Assembly: GCA_011772425.1 (NCBI GenBank) | Contig: WVZO01000065.1 | Coordinates: 37,036 to 99,498 of the forward strand | DNA length: 62,463 nucleotides | Reading direction: 5' to 3' | DNA from: Candidatus Aminicenantota bacterium | Lineage (GTDB): Bacteria; Acidobacteriota; Aminicenantia; UBA2199 | In this document: positions 33,130-41,693 of the stretch, one piece after another | Position numbering within the stretch: the first letter of the stretch is position 1 | Layout of the letters: the number at the start of each line of letters is the position of its first letter | Made by a program: the position numbers and the translations under genes | Notes under the pieces: generated by a model | Database searches by the model: none | The model's input: only the letters and a program-made list of their open reading frames with translations | Told to the model about the DNA's origin: nothing

Positions 33130-35923
33130 AGTTTTTTTAAGTTACTCCCATAAGGATGAAACATTTGTCACGCAGTTTTATGAACGCTTGAAACAGGATG
33201 GCGTGGATTGTTTCAAGGACAGCGAGTCCATCGACTGGGGCGCCAATTGGGTCGAGGCACTGGAAAAAGCCCTGGATGAATGCGAATTTATAGTGCCAGT
33301 TTTAACCCCCGATTACTGCAAATCCCAATGGTCCCAAAAAGAACGAACCGCATTTATGGCAAAATATTTAACAAGGAAAAAGAATAAAATCAAACCTCTT
33401 TTATTGAAAAAATGTGGTGAAGAACTGCCCTCGTTTCTCTGGGATATTCAAACCATAGATATTTCTTCTAAAGAAAAATTCAAAAGAAACTACCCCAGGA
33501 TTTGTCAAGAATTGGGAGGAGTATATATAGATAGAGACACGCAAAGGACGGAAGACCGCACGAAATTGCCGCCGGTGTGTTTGTTGCCGGAAAAGCACCG
33601 GATGCCGTTTCGTTCCCTGGGAGACCTGTTTGCCGGGCGGGTTAAGGACTTATGGGATATCGATGATGCACTGCGCACCCGTAAAACCGCTGTAGTCCAG
33701 GGGGTTGGTGTAGTGATGGGCATGGGCGGCATCGGCAAAACCCAGTTGGCCGTCGAATACGTTCATCGTTTCGGCTGTTTTTATCCGGGTGGGGTTTTCT
33801 GGGTGGAAGCTGAACAGGGATTGTTATCCATGATCAGCCAGGTGGTAGAAAACGCCGGCATTAAAATCGACAACAAACTGGAAGTAAAGAGTCAATTAAA
33901 TGAGTTGTGGCATCAATTAGGCGGTCAGGAGTCTGTTCTGATGGTGTTGGATAATTTCCCGAAGCATGAAGCCATCGAACCCTGGCTGCCGCCGCAAAAA
34001 TCAATTTGCACCCTGGTCACCACCCGGCGAAAGGATTTTTTTAAGTATTTCTCTCATAACCTCGATACCCTGGACCGGGAGGAAGCACTTGTGCTGTTAA
34101 ATTCCGGGCCCAGGAAATTCAAGGAAGAAGCGTACCCGTTGATCGATGTCCTGGAAGGGCTGCCCCTGGCCCTTGAGCTGGCAAAGAACTTTCTCAATTT
34201 ACGGCCTGAATTATCCATAGAAAAACTATTGAAAGAAATGAAAACCCTGGGGCAAATGAAAGCCCTTGACATTTTTACTAAAAAATACGCCAACCACTTG
34301 CCCACTCGTCACAGCAAAGAAGTGGCCGCTACATTCCGAATGGGATGGGACCTGGCCTCCTCTTTTGCACGGCAGGTGCTAAAGGCAATATCCTTATTGG
34401 CCCCTTTCCCGGTTCCCCGGAGGCTTTTGAAAAAAATCCTTAAGGTGGATTCGGACAGCATGCTGGAAGACCCGTTGGCCTACGCCATCAGTGAATTGAA
34501 TACCAAACTTTCATTGGTTGAACTGGATGAAGAGAATGATCCCCGGATTCACCGGTTGATCGCCGCGTTTGTTCAAACCTTCATCGATGAGGATGATCCC
34601 TTGCACCGGGATATAATTGCTGTTGGCAGGGATGAAATGAGACGAACTTCGGATGACAGAGATACCCCATCCTTGCAGGAACTGGAAAAGGTTTTGCCTC
34701 ACGCGGATTTTTTATTGTCTTCAAAACACATTAAGCCGGAGCAGACACTCGATATTGCCAATTGTATGGGCTGGCATCATATGAGATGGGGCCGGTACCG
34801 GCTGGCTGAAGAATACAGGAGAAGGTCACTGGGTGTTGCAGAGAATAATTATAAAGGAGAGCCGGTAGTTGCAACCTGTCAATCGAACCTGTCGTTGGTA
34901 CTCCTGGCTTTGGGAGAGCTTGAAGAGGCGCGGGACCTGTTACGGTCCGCCCTGGAAGCTGATCAAAAGACCTTTGAGCCGGGGCACCCCACCATCGTTA
35001 CCAGTCAATCGAACCTGGCAATGGCGCTTCAGGATTTGGGTGAGCTTGCCGAGGCGCGGGACCTGTTACGTGACGCCTTGGAATCTTATAAAATGAATCT
35101 TGAAAAAGATCACAACAATATTGCTGGAGTTCAATCTAACCTTGCAATGGTGCTCAAGGATTTGGGTGAGCTTGAAGAGGCGCGGGACCTGTTACGGGCC
35201 GCACTGGAAGCAGATGAAAAAACCTTTGACGAGGGACACCCGAATATCGCTATTCGTCAATCGAACCTGGGGTTGGTGCTGAGGGATTTGGGCGAGCTTG
35301 AAGAGGCGCGGGACCTGTTACGGGCCGCACTGGAAGCGGATGAAAAAACCTTTAACAAGGGACACCCCACCATCGCCAGAGATCAATCGAACCTGGCAAC
35401 GGTGCTCCAAGATTTGGGCGAGCTTGAAGAGGCGCGGAACCTGTTACGGGCCGCACTAGAAGCGGATGAAAAAACCTTTGACAAGGGACACCCGAATATC
35501 GCTATTCGTCAATCGAACCTGGCGAGTGTGCTGAAGGATTTGGGCGAGCTTGAAGAGGCGCGGGACCTGTTACGGGCCGCCCTGGAAACGGATGAAAAGA
35601 CCTTCGAGCCGGGGCACCCGAATATCGCAATTCGTCAATCGAACTTGGCAATGGTGCAGAAGAATTTGGGTGAGCTTGAAGAGGCGCAGAACCTGTTACG
35701 TGCTGCACTGGAGGCGGATGAAAAATCCTTTGAACCGGGACACCCCACCATCGCTCTTCGCCAATCGAACCTGGCGTTGGTGCTGAGGGATTTGGGCGAG
35801 CTTGAAGAAGCAAAAGAACTATTAACAAAAGCCTATCACACCTTCTTAGAAAAATTAGGCCCCCAGCATCCCAAAACCAAAATCGCAAAAGAAAACCTGG
35901 AGAGTATGAGAAGTAAGAAGTGA
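33122..35923 (+). CDS. TIR / NB-ARC / TPR STAND protein (NLR-like, putative antiphage)
   Basis: A 933-residue protein. TIR domain at 1-135: KVFLSYSHKDE, and a Glu (E74) in SQWSQKE at the usual NADase catalytic position. NB-ARC ATPase at about 165-500: Walker A GMGGIGKT (200-207), Walker B VLMVLDN (about 272-277), TTRR (300-303), GLPLAL (346-351) and an IHRLI motif at the MHD-like position (476-480). Then eight 42-residue TPRs (about 585-925) of the SNLAxVLxDLGELEEARDLL type, almost identical to each other. The architecture matches bacterial NLR-like immune proteins, in which the TPR sensor would detect a trigger and the TIR would consume NAD+; the function here is inferred. It shares the antitoxin's transcript. 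Confidence 0.9.
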   Translation: MSKVFLSYSHKDETFVTQFYERLKQDGVDCFKDSESIDWGANWVEALEKALDECEFIVPVLTPDYCKSQWSQKERTAFMAKYLTRKKNKIKPLLLKKCGEELPSFLWDIQTIDISSKEKFKRNYPRICQELGGVYIDRDTQRTEDRTKLPPVCLLPEKHRMPFRSLGDLFAGRVKDLWDIDDALRTRKTAVVQGVGVVMGMGGIGKTQLAVEYVHRFGCFYPGGVFWVEAEQGLLSMISQVVENAGIKIDNKLEVKSQLNELWHQLGGQESVLMVLDNFPKHEAIEPWLPPQKSICTLVTTRRKDFFKYFSHNLDTLDREEALVLLNSGPRKFKEEAYPLIDVLEGLPLALELAKNFLNLRPELSIEKLLKEMKTLGQMKALDIFTKKYANHLPTRHSKEVAATFRMGWDLASSFARQVLKAISLLAPFPVPRRLLKKILKVDSDSMLEDPLAYAISELNTKLSLVELDEENDPRIHRLIAAFVQTFIDEDDPLHRDIIAVGRDEMRRTSDDRDTPSLQELEKVLPHADFLLSSKHIKPEQTLDIANCMGWHHMRWGRYRLAEEYRRRSLGVAENNYKGEPVVATCQSNLSLVLLALGELEEARDLLRSALEADQKTFEPGHPTIVTSQSNLAMALQDLGELAEARDLLRDALESYKMNLEKDHNNIAGVQSNLAMVLKDLGELEEARDLLRAALEADEKTFDEGHPNIAIRQSNLGLVLRDLGELEEARDLLRAALEADEKTFNKGHPTIARDQSNLATVLQDLGELEEARNLLRAALEADEKTFDKGHPNIAIRQSNLASVLKDLGELEEARDLLRAALETDEKTFEPGHPNIAIRQSNLAMVQKNLGELEEAQNLLRAALEADEKSFEPGHPTIALRQSNLALVLRDLGELEEAKELLTKAYHTFLEKLGPQHPKTKIAKENLESMRSKK

Positions 35924-35984
35924 AAGAAATAGGAAAATTCCAAATTACAAATGGAAATAGGAGACAGGCAAGAATGTCACTAAC

Positions 35985-36150
35985 TTAAGACTAAATTCGA
36001 AGCACGAAGCACGAAATCCGAAACAAATCCAAAATTCAAATGTTCAAAATTCAAAACAAAAAGAACCTGGAACGTCGGTTTTTTCTTTGTTTTCGTCATT
36101 TGAAATTTGGTCATTTGAATTTGTTTCGAATTTCGATATTCTCGGTTTTT
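35985..36150 (+). repeat. Long palindromic intergenic repeat, family P1 copy 2
   Basis: CGAAGCACGAAATCCGAAAC, AAATCCAAAATTCAAATG, then the returning arm TCATTTGAAATTTGG and TCATTTGAATTTGTTTCGAA. The central loop (GAACCTGGAACGTCGG) differs from copies 1 and 3. It lies just after the TIR-STAND gene. Confidence 0.75.
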
Positions 36151-36296
36151 TAATCGGATTTATTTAGCCTTAAGCTAGTGCCATTCGTACCTGGCACCTT
36201 CGATTATGCTTATTAACAAAGCGTCTCGCGGGATATTAACGTCATCTGGCGAGACGATTTTTCAACAGGTTCCCCTTATTTTTCAGTCGAAATTAA

Positions 36297-36690
36297 ATCT
36301 TTTTGCTCCGAGGAGACATCTTTTTGGTCAGAGGAGACATATTTTTACTCTTAGGAGACATCTTTTTGCTCTTAAGAGACATCTTTTTGCTCTTACGTCA
36401 AATCTATTTTGCTTTGAATTTAGATCTTTTTGCTCTGACTTAAAATCTTTTTGATCTTTCATTGAATCTATTTTGATCTTACCTAAAATCTTTTTGATCT
36501 TAATTTGCAGCTTTTTAATCTTACCTAAGAGCTTTTTGATCTTAATTCACAGCTTTTTAATCTTACGTCAAAGCTTTTTTGATCTAGCTCCAGAGCTTTT
36601 TGATATTAATTTACAGCGTTTTTATCTTTCCTCAGAGCGTTTTGATCTTTCCTCAGAGCGTTTTGATATTACGTACAAGCTTTTTTATTT
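36297..36690 (+). repeat. 21-bp tandem array 2 (19 units)
   Basis: ATCTTTTTG or AGCTTTTTG cores at 36297, 36318, 36339, 36360, 36381, 36402, 36424, 36445, 36466, 36488, 36509, 36530, 36551, 36572, 36594, 36615, 36636, 36657 and 36678: spacing 21 bp, with three 22-bp steps. Units drift gradually from GCTCTTAAGAGAC (palindromic) to GATCTTACCTAAG. The 22-bp steps break any frame, which speaks against a coding repeat. Short TACCTGGCACC motifs flank it (36189 and 36734). Confidence 0.85.
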
Positions 36691-36705
36691 AACAATCGGT
36701 CACTT

Positions 36706-36948
36706 TTACATCATCCGGTTAGTGGGAATAAAGTACCTGGCACCTTTGATTGCACCTTTGATTGCATTCGAAATATCTTGTTTTTTCTGATCATTAATTG
36801 CGCCGGTATAAAGTTCAAAAACTGTGATGGTGGAAATAAATAAAGTATACTTGCCAACGAGATTATAGAGTTGGCTCTTGTTTTTGTTTTTTTTCCTTAG
36901 ATGATCGATGATAATAGAGGTATCTATTAAAAGGTTTCCAACTGCCAT
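36706..36948 (-). CDS. C-terminally truncated VapC-type PIN toxin
   Basis: An 80-residue protein. LLIDTSIIIDHLRKK carries the first catalytic Asp of PIN ribonucleases, and ISTITVFELYTGA the conserved Glu. Intact VapC (about 130 residues) continues with the second acidic cluster (D-x-x-IAA); here the sequence ends in a duplicated AIKGAIKGARYFIP with no such motif. The truncation point abuts the 21-bp array and a TACCTGGCACC repeat, so the 3' end was probably replaced by repeat DNA. Likely inactive. It overlaps its antitoxin gene by 22 bp. Confidence 0.72.
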   Translation of the reverse strand: MAVGNLLIDTSIIIDHLRKKNKNKSQLYNLVGKYTLFISTITVFELYTGAINDQKKQDISNAIKGAIKGARYFIPTNRMM

Positions 36949-37157
36949 TTATTGATTTCCTTTCCTGCTTCTTCAACCGCCTTGATGTCTTCTTCAGTCC
37001 ATTGGGAGATTTCCAGCAGTTTCTTTTTATCTAGTTTTTTCTTCCTGGGGGGTCTTTTTTGAAGCAGGAAGTCAATAAAATCATCGACTTCCTTTTTTGC
37101 ATTTTCAGGAAGTACCTCGAATTTTTGCATGACCCTCTCTGCTGTTACTGAATTCAT
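36927..37157 (-). CDS. DUF2281-type antitoxin
   Basis: A 76-residue protein starting at ATG 37157 (CGGAGG upstream, 5 nt). AERVMQKFEVLPENAKKEVD, then DFIDFLLQKR and a basic stretch RPPRKKKLDKKKLLEIS, ending in an acidic toxin-binding helix TEEDIKAVEEAGKEINKW. This layout is typical of DUF2281/VapB-like antitoxins. It pairs with the truncated PIN gene that overlaps its end. Confidence 0.75.
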   Translation of the reverse strand: MNSVTAERVMQKFEVLPENAKKEVDDFIDFLLQKRPPRKKKLDKKKLLEISQWTEEDIKAVEEAGKEINKWQLETF

Positions 37158-37370
37158 TTTTACCTCCGCCAATAATAATAGTATTTTTAGTTCTTTTTGT
37201 CAATGTGTTTTCGGCGATTTACCTAAATCGGCATCACTGTAACAACAAGAAAAAAAATCGCCTGGCAAGAAATCATTTTTTGGTTGAACCTCCTTAGGTT
37301 TGTTTATATTACTAGGATGCCAAAAAAATGTGCACGGTGCCTGACAATATGACTTTAATGCGGCATCCGT

Positions 37371-37481
37371 AACAGTTGGCAGAAGGACAACAGTTGGCAG
37401 TTAGCAGTTGGCAGTTGGCAAGTAGGAAGAGAAGAAACGGAGAAAGCTTAGTTATGAATGATGATTGATGAATGATGAAGG
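37371..37481 (+). repeat. Heptamer microsatellites AGTTGGC and GATGAAT
   Basis: Repeated CAGTTGGCAGTTGGCA runs (37371-37422) and four GATGAAT/GATGATT units (37454-37481). AGTTGGC runs also occur at 1778, 24790 (inverted), 42113, 43476 and 47198 (inverted). The rest of 37158-37592 shows no gene. Confidence 0.7.
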
Positions 37482-37592
37482 AGCGCGCCGAAGGCGCTCT
37501 AAATCCGTCCGAAGGACGCCCCTTTGCCCCTTGCCCCCACGCTTTGCAATTAAGGACTTGATTTTTTGAATATTCTAAAGTACAATTCTCCC

Positions 37593-38699
37593 ATGAACGA
37601 TTACTATAAAACATTAGGAATAAACAAAAAAGCATCGCTATCCGATATAAAAAGGGCCTACAGGAAACTGGCACGAAAATATCACCCGGATTTGAATCCC
37701 GGAGATAAGGCAGCAGAAAGAAGTTTTAAAGAGATTACCGAAGCATACGAGGTACTGAGAGACCCGGAAAAACGAAAACAATATGATATGTTCGGAAGTG
37801 TGGGTAGGAACTTCCGTACCGGTAAAAGAGGGTCGCCGTTTGATGGTTTTGATTTCACTACCACCGGTTCCAGTACCTTTGGCGATATATTTCAGACCAT
37901 TTTCGGAGGAGGAGGTCCGTTTTCTCAGACACAAAATAAACAGCAGCGGCGCCCGGAACAGGGTGAAGATTTACGCTATTCCATTAACCTGAGTTTTATG
38001 GATGCTGCCCAGGGAATTGAGACCCCCATTCAACTGGTGAGACAGGAAGTTTGTTCCGACTGCGGTGGAAAGGGAATCGAACGAAATTCTTCCCGGGTCA
38101 CGTGTCCCCGGTGTCATGGCAGCGGTAAGATCGATAAACAAACCGGGTTTATGAAATTTTCTTCTGCTTGCCCCGGCTGCGGTGGCAGTGGGTATTTACC
38201 CGGCAGGAATTGCAGTGCTTGCGGTGGTGAAGGACGAGTGGACAAGGTTAGCAAAATCCGTGCACGCATTCCAGCCGGGGTCGATAACAATTCCAAGGTG
38301 CGAATCCACGGGAAAGGCAATGCTGGTCGATTTGGCGGACCTGCGGGCGACCTGATCATTAGTATCAATGTTACCACTCATAAATTCTTTAAACGAAACG
38401 GAGCGAACCTGGAAATCATACTTCCTATTACTTATTTGGAGGCGGCAATGGGGGCAAAAGTGGAAGTTCCTACCCTGGATGGTTCTACCTTATTAAAAAT
38501 TCCTCCCGGTACTTCCTCCGGGCAAAAACTGCGCTTAAGAGGTAAAGGTGTTGCCAATCCCAAAGCCAGGGGTAAAGGCGACCTGATCATTGAAATTAAA
38601 ATTGTTCCACCCCCCACCAAGGACCTTGAAGTCAGACGCCTGCTGCAAAAAATTGAAAAAAAAGCCCCGTATAATCCAAGGAAGGATATGATACCATGA
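37593..38699 (+). CDS. dnaJ: Chaperone DnaJ
   Basis: Hsp40 co-chaperone that stimulates Hsp70. The 368-residue protein (start ATG 37593; the J domain begins at once with NDYYKTLGI) has HPD at 31-33, a G/F-rich linker (FGGGGPF), four zinc-binding repeats (CSDCGGKG, CPRCHGSG, CPGCGGSG, CSACGGEG) and C-terminal substrate domains (GRFGGPAGDLII, LDGSTLLKIPPGTSSGQKLR). No ribosome-binding site is evident, so it may be leaderless or use an upstream frame. dnaK and grpE are not adjacent. It overlaps hspR by 4 bp, as in hspR-regulated heat-shock operons. Confidence 0.93.
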   Translation: MNDYYKTLGINKKASLSDIKRAYRKLARKYHPDLNPGDKAAERSFKEITEAYEVLRDPEKRKQYDMFGSVGRNFRTGKRGSPFDGFDFTTTGSSTFGDIFQTIFGGGGPFSQTQNKQQRRPEQGEDLRYSINLSFMDAAQGIETPIQLVRQEVCSDCGGKGIERNSSRVTCPRCHGSGKIDKQTGFMKFSSACPGCGGSGYLPGRNCSACGGEGRVDKVSKIRARIPAGVDNNSKVRIHGKGNAGRFGGPAGDLIISINVTTHKFFKRNGANLEIILPITYLEAAMGAKVEVPTLDGSTLLKIPPGTSSGQKLRLRGKGVANPKARGKGDLIIEIKIVPPPTKDLEVRRLLQKIEKKAPYNPRKDMIP

Positions 38700-39094
38700 A
38701 CACTAAAGATACGAAAGAAAGAACTTACTTAATATCTGCGGTAGCTTCCAAGTACAACATCCATCCCCAAACCTTACGGTTGTATGAACGTGAGGGACTC
38801 CTGGTACCTTCACGAAGTAAAGGAAATACGAGGTATTACACAGAAGAGGATTTAAAGAAATTGGAGTTCATATTAAACCTCTCACGGGAAATGGGTGTCA
38901 ATCTCGCGGGTATCGAAATTATTTATAATATGAAGGTGAAAATGGAAAAGATGCAAGAGGAGTTCGCCAAATTCCTGGAAGAACTTAAAAAAGAATTCTT
39001 TACAGGAAAAGAGAGCCTTTTTGAGCAAAAGAAACAGAACGCACTGGTAAAGTTTTCACCTTCCACAGTCGCTATCTTTAAAGAAAAAAAATGA
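38696..39094 (+). CDS. hspR: HspR-like MerR-family heat-shock regulator
   Basis: A 132-residue protein. The MerR N-terminal HTH and wing are clear: ISAVASKYNIHPQTLRLYER, EGLLVPSRSKGNTRYYTEED. Then a helical part (LNLSREMGVNLAGIEIIYNM) that is characteristic of HspR rather than of metal-sensing MerR proteins; no sensor cysteines are present. HspR represses heat-shock operons, with DnaK as co-repressor. It is translationally coupled to dnaJ before it and the sigma factor after it. A clear HAIR-type operator was not found upstream of dnaJ. Confidence 0.85.
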   Translation: MNTKDTKERTYLISAVASKYNIHPQTLRLYEREGLLVPSRSKGNTRYYTEEDLKKLEFILNLSREMGVNLAGIEIIYNMKVKMEKMQEEFAKFLEELKKEFFTGKESLFEQKKQNALVKFSPSTVAIFKEKK

Positions 39095-39933
39095 AAAAAA
39101 GGAAAGATTCTTTAAACTCATTAAACCTCTACTTTCAGCAGGTAAAAAAGATTGCAATTTTAACTCCCGAGGAAGAAAAAGAATTAATTATCAAGGCTAA
39201 AGAGGGGGATGAAGAGGCATTTAAAAAAATCATCATTGCCAACCAAAAGTTGGTGGTTAAAGAAGCATTAAAATACTATTTCAAAGAAGATAATTTTCTT
39301 GACCTGGTGAATGAGGGCAACAAAGGGTTGATTGAGGCGTTAAAACGGTTTGATCCTGCCCGGGAGAACCGGTTTTACACCTATGCCTTGTGGTGGGTGA
39401 GGAGTGAAATCCGCCGCTATCTGTCAAAGAATCAAAAAATCATCTCTTTTCCCGATATTTTTTATAATAACTACCTGAATTTCAAAAAAGAATATTTTAA
39501 GTTGACAAAAGAGTTAAAGCGCAAACCCAGCGAAGAGGAATTAGCGAGACAGTTGGGAATACCCAGGAAAAAAGTGAAGGTACTGCTCTCGGTCCCGGAT
39601 GAAATCGTTTCCCTTGATAAAGGTGTAAACAGTAACCAGAACACCCAGCTGGCCACCCTTTTGGCAGATAGGTCTCATCGAGACCCCCAGGATGTCATGA
39701 TCGGTGTGTCGACGCGGGACCTGATCCGGGAAGATGTGGAGGAACTCACGGATAAGGAAGCAGAGGTGATAAAATTGCGGTATGGGTTCCAGGACCAGGA
39801 ACCCATGAAATTGAGGGAAATTGCCAAAAAACTGGAAATGAGCCCGGAGGGAATACGGCGTATCGAACTAAAAGCCTTGAAAAAACTACGAAACAAATTA
39901 ATGCAGCAAGGAATATATGGAGTGTTAAATTGA
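39091..39933 (+). CDS. RNA polymerase sigma factor, sigma-70 family
   Basis: A 280-residue sigma factor without region 1.1. Region 1.2 LNLYFQQVKKIAILTPEEEK; region 2 with NFLDLVNEGNKGLIEALKRF and FYTYALWWVRSEIRRYLS; region 3 KRKPSEEELARQLGIPRKKV; region 4 EVIKLRYGF and LREIAKKLEMSPEGIRRIEL. Size and location (dnaJ-hspR-sigma) suggest an RpoH/SigB-like alternative factor for stress genes; it could also be a second vegetative-type factor. Coupled by 4-bp overlaps on both sides. Confidence 0.88.
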   Translation: MKKRKDSLNSLNLYFQQVKKIAILTPEEEKELIIKAKEGDEEAFKKIIIANQKLVVKEALKYYFKEDNFLDLVNEGNKGLIEALKRFDPARENRFYTYALWWVRSEIRRYLSKNQKIISFPDIFYNNYLNFKKEYFKLTKELKRKPSEEELARQLGIPRKKVKVLLSVPDEIVSLDKGVNSNQNTQLATLLADRSHRDPQDVMIGVSTRDLIREDVEELTDKEAEVIKLRYGFQDQEPMKLREIAKKLEMSPEGIRRIELKALKKLRNKLMQQGIYGVLN

Positions 39934-40655
39934 TAGTGGACAAAGGAACCTGTGAGCGCTGCGGTGGTACCGGGTGGGTAATGATCAATCGGGAAAACCG
40001 GGAGGTGGCCCAACGATGTAACTGCCAGGCAGATGATATCTATTTAACCAGAGGGGAGAATGCCAATATTCCGAAACGCTTTATGGGGTTTGAGCTTAAA
40101 ACGTTCTACCCACATAAAGAATTTCCATCACAAAAAAAGGTAATCAAAAAAGTTCAGAAATTTATTGATGATTATCCGGCTGTGATTGAGAAAGGCATCC
40201 TGTTTCAAGGGTATGCCGGTGTTGGCAAAACACGTCTTCTTTGCGCTATTGCCACTGAATTAATGAATAAAATCGATTCGTTGGATGTTTATTATATCGA
40301 CTGGAATGACCTGGTGCGGGAAATGCGCACTGGTGAACATCACATGACCAGGAATTTTTCTGAAATTAACCGGTTCATCGAACATCTGACCACGGTTGAG
40401 CTTTTATTATTTGATGAGTTGGGTGCATCCAATATAAGCGATTTAAGTCAATGGATCATGGACAGTATTTATTATATATTCAATAAAAGGTACAACAATC
40501 AACGAGTGACTCTTTGCGCCGCAAATTTCTTTGATAATCCCAAGGACGGCACGGAATCCCTTAAAGACAGGGTTGGTGAACGGATTCGCAGCCGCCTTTA
40601 CGAAATGACAGAAACAATTATAATACAGGGTTCTGATCGACGATTAGAAATGTAG
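39930..40655 (+). CDS. DnaC/DnaI-like AAA+ ATPase
   Basis: A 241-residue ATPase. An N-terminal zinc-ribbon-like CERCGGTGW...RCNCQ (8-32) is followed by the ATPase: Walker A GYAGVGKT (94-101), Walker B LLLFDELGAS (about 157), and a C-terminal RIRSRLYEMTETI with the box VII arginine. This is the layout of helicase loaders (DnaC/DnaI/IstB). Start is TTG 39930 overlapping the sigma-factor stop, or GTG 39936. Whether it loads the replicative helicase or serves the stress operon is open. Confidence 0.82.
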   Translation: MIVDKGTCERCGGTGWVMINRENREVAQRCNCQADDIYLTRGENANIPKRFMGFELKTFYPHKEFPSQKKVIKKVQKFIDDYPAVIEKGILFQGYAGVGKTRLLCAIATELMNKIDSLDVYYIDWNDLVREMRTGEHHMTRNFSEINRFIEHLTTVELLLFDELGASNISDLSQWIMDSIYYIFNKRYNNQRVTLCAANFFDNPKDGTESLKDRVGERIRSRLYEMTETIIIQGSDRRLEM

Positions 40656-40673
40656 AGATTTAGGAGGTAACGA

Positions 40674-41663
40674 ATGGATCAAGATTTAAGTTTCATCAAT
40701 GAAAAAATTCAACAGGAAAGCCGTATTGTCGAAAACATCCTTACGGAAATCGAAAAGGTTATTGTGGGGCAGCGGGTGCTGCTGGAACGGATGATGATCG
40801 CAGTACTCACATCAGGCCACATCCTGCTGGAAGGGGTGCCCGGTCTGGCCAAAACCCTGTCCATTAAAACATTGGGCCGAACCCTTAACCTGAAATTCAG
40901 CCGAATCCAGTTTACCCCGGATCTACTGCCTGCGGACCTAACTGGAACCATGGTATTTAACCCTAAATCCTCTGACTTTTACACCAGGAAAGGTCCGATT
41001 TTCACCCATTTGCTGCTGGCAGACGAAATCAACCGGGCTCCGGCTAAAGTCCAGAGTGCACTGCTGGAAGCCATGCAGGAACTCCAGGTGACTATCGGTG
41101 AAAACAGCCACCCCATTGAAAAACCCTTTCTGGTGATGGCAACCCAAAACCCCATCGAACAGGAAGGAACCTATCCTTTGCCGGAAGCGCAGATCGATCG
41201 TTTCTTGCTCAAAGTGAAGATCACTTACCCCAGCAAAGAAGAAGAAAAAGCGATTGTAGACCGGGTAGCAGCATCTCCCGAACCGGATATTCAAGCGTTG
41301 TGCTCAAGGGAAGATGTTTTCAGGCTCAACCAATCCTATAAAATGGTCTATATCGATGAAAAGATCAAAGACTATATTGTTAACATTGTATTTGCCACCC
41401 GTTTTCCTGAAGAGGCGGGATTACCAAAATTAAAAAACCTTATCCAGTTCGGTGCTTCCCCCAGGGCCTCTATCTACATGACGGAAACCGCCAAAGCCCT
41501 GGCGTTTATCCGGCGCAGAGGGTATGTAACACCCGAAGATGTCAAAAACATCGGCCGGGATGTGCTGAGACACCGTCTTATTCTCTCCTATGAGGCCGAA
41601 GCCGAAGAATTAACCACAGACGATATTATTACTGAAATTTTTGATAATATCGAAGTACCATAG
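40674..41663 (+). CDS. MoxR-family AAA+ ATPase
   Basis: A 329-residue ATPase. Walker A GVPGLAKT (54-61), Walker B LLLADEINRAP (about 113-123), sensor 1 MATQNPIEQEGTYPLPEAQI with the 'PEAQ-DRF' box, and sensor 2 GASPRAS. MoxR proteins act as chaperones, usually with a VWA-domain partner; no such partner follows here, only a small membrane protein. AGGAGG lies 6 nt before the ATG. Part of the stress operon (18 bp after the DnaC-like gene). Confidence 0.92.
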   Translation: MDQDLSFINEKIQQESRIVENILTEIEKVIVGQRVLLERMMIAVLTSGHILLEGVPGLAKTLSIKTLGRTLNLKFSRIQFTPDLLPADLTGTMVFNPKSSDFYTRKGPIFTHLLLADEINRAPAKVQSALLEAMQELQVTIGENSHPIEKPFLVMATQNPIEQEGTYPLPEAQIDRFLLKVKITYPSKEEEKAIVDRVAASPEPDIQALCSREDVFRLNQSYKMVYIDEKIKDYIVNIVFATRFPEEAGLPKLKNLIQFGASPRASIYMTETAKALAFIRRRGYVTPEDVKNIGRDVLRHRLILSYEAEAEELTTDDIITEIFDNIEVP

Positions 41664-41693
41664 GGTTGCCCTGCCGGGGCCGGGAGGTTTTAA

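Noticed and set aside
36206-36790. Two hydrophobic repeat proteins in the 36.3 kb array
   Set aside because: They follow the 21-bp period and are broken by 22-bp steps; no start signals.
37560-37592. HspR operator (CTTGAGT-N7-ACTCAAG) upstream of dnaJ
   Set aside because: Only ACTTGA and AAAGT halves are present, with wrong bases and spacing.
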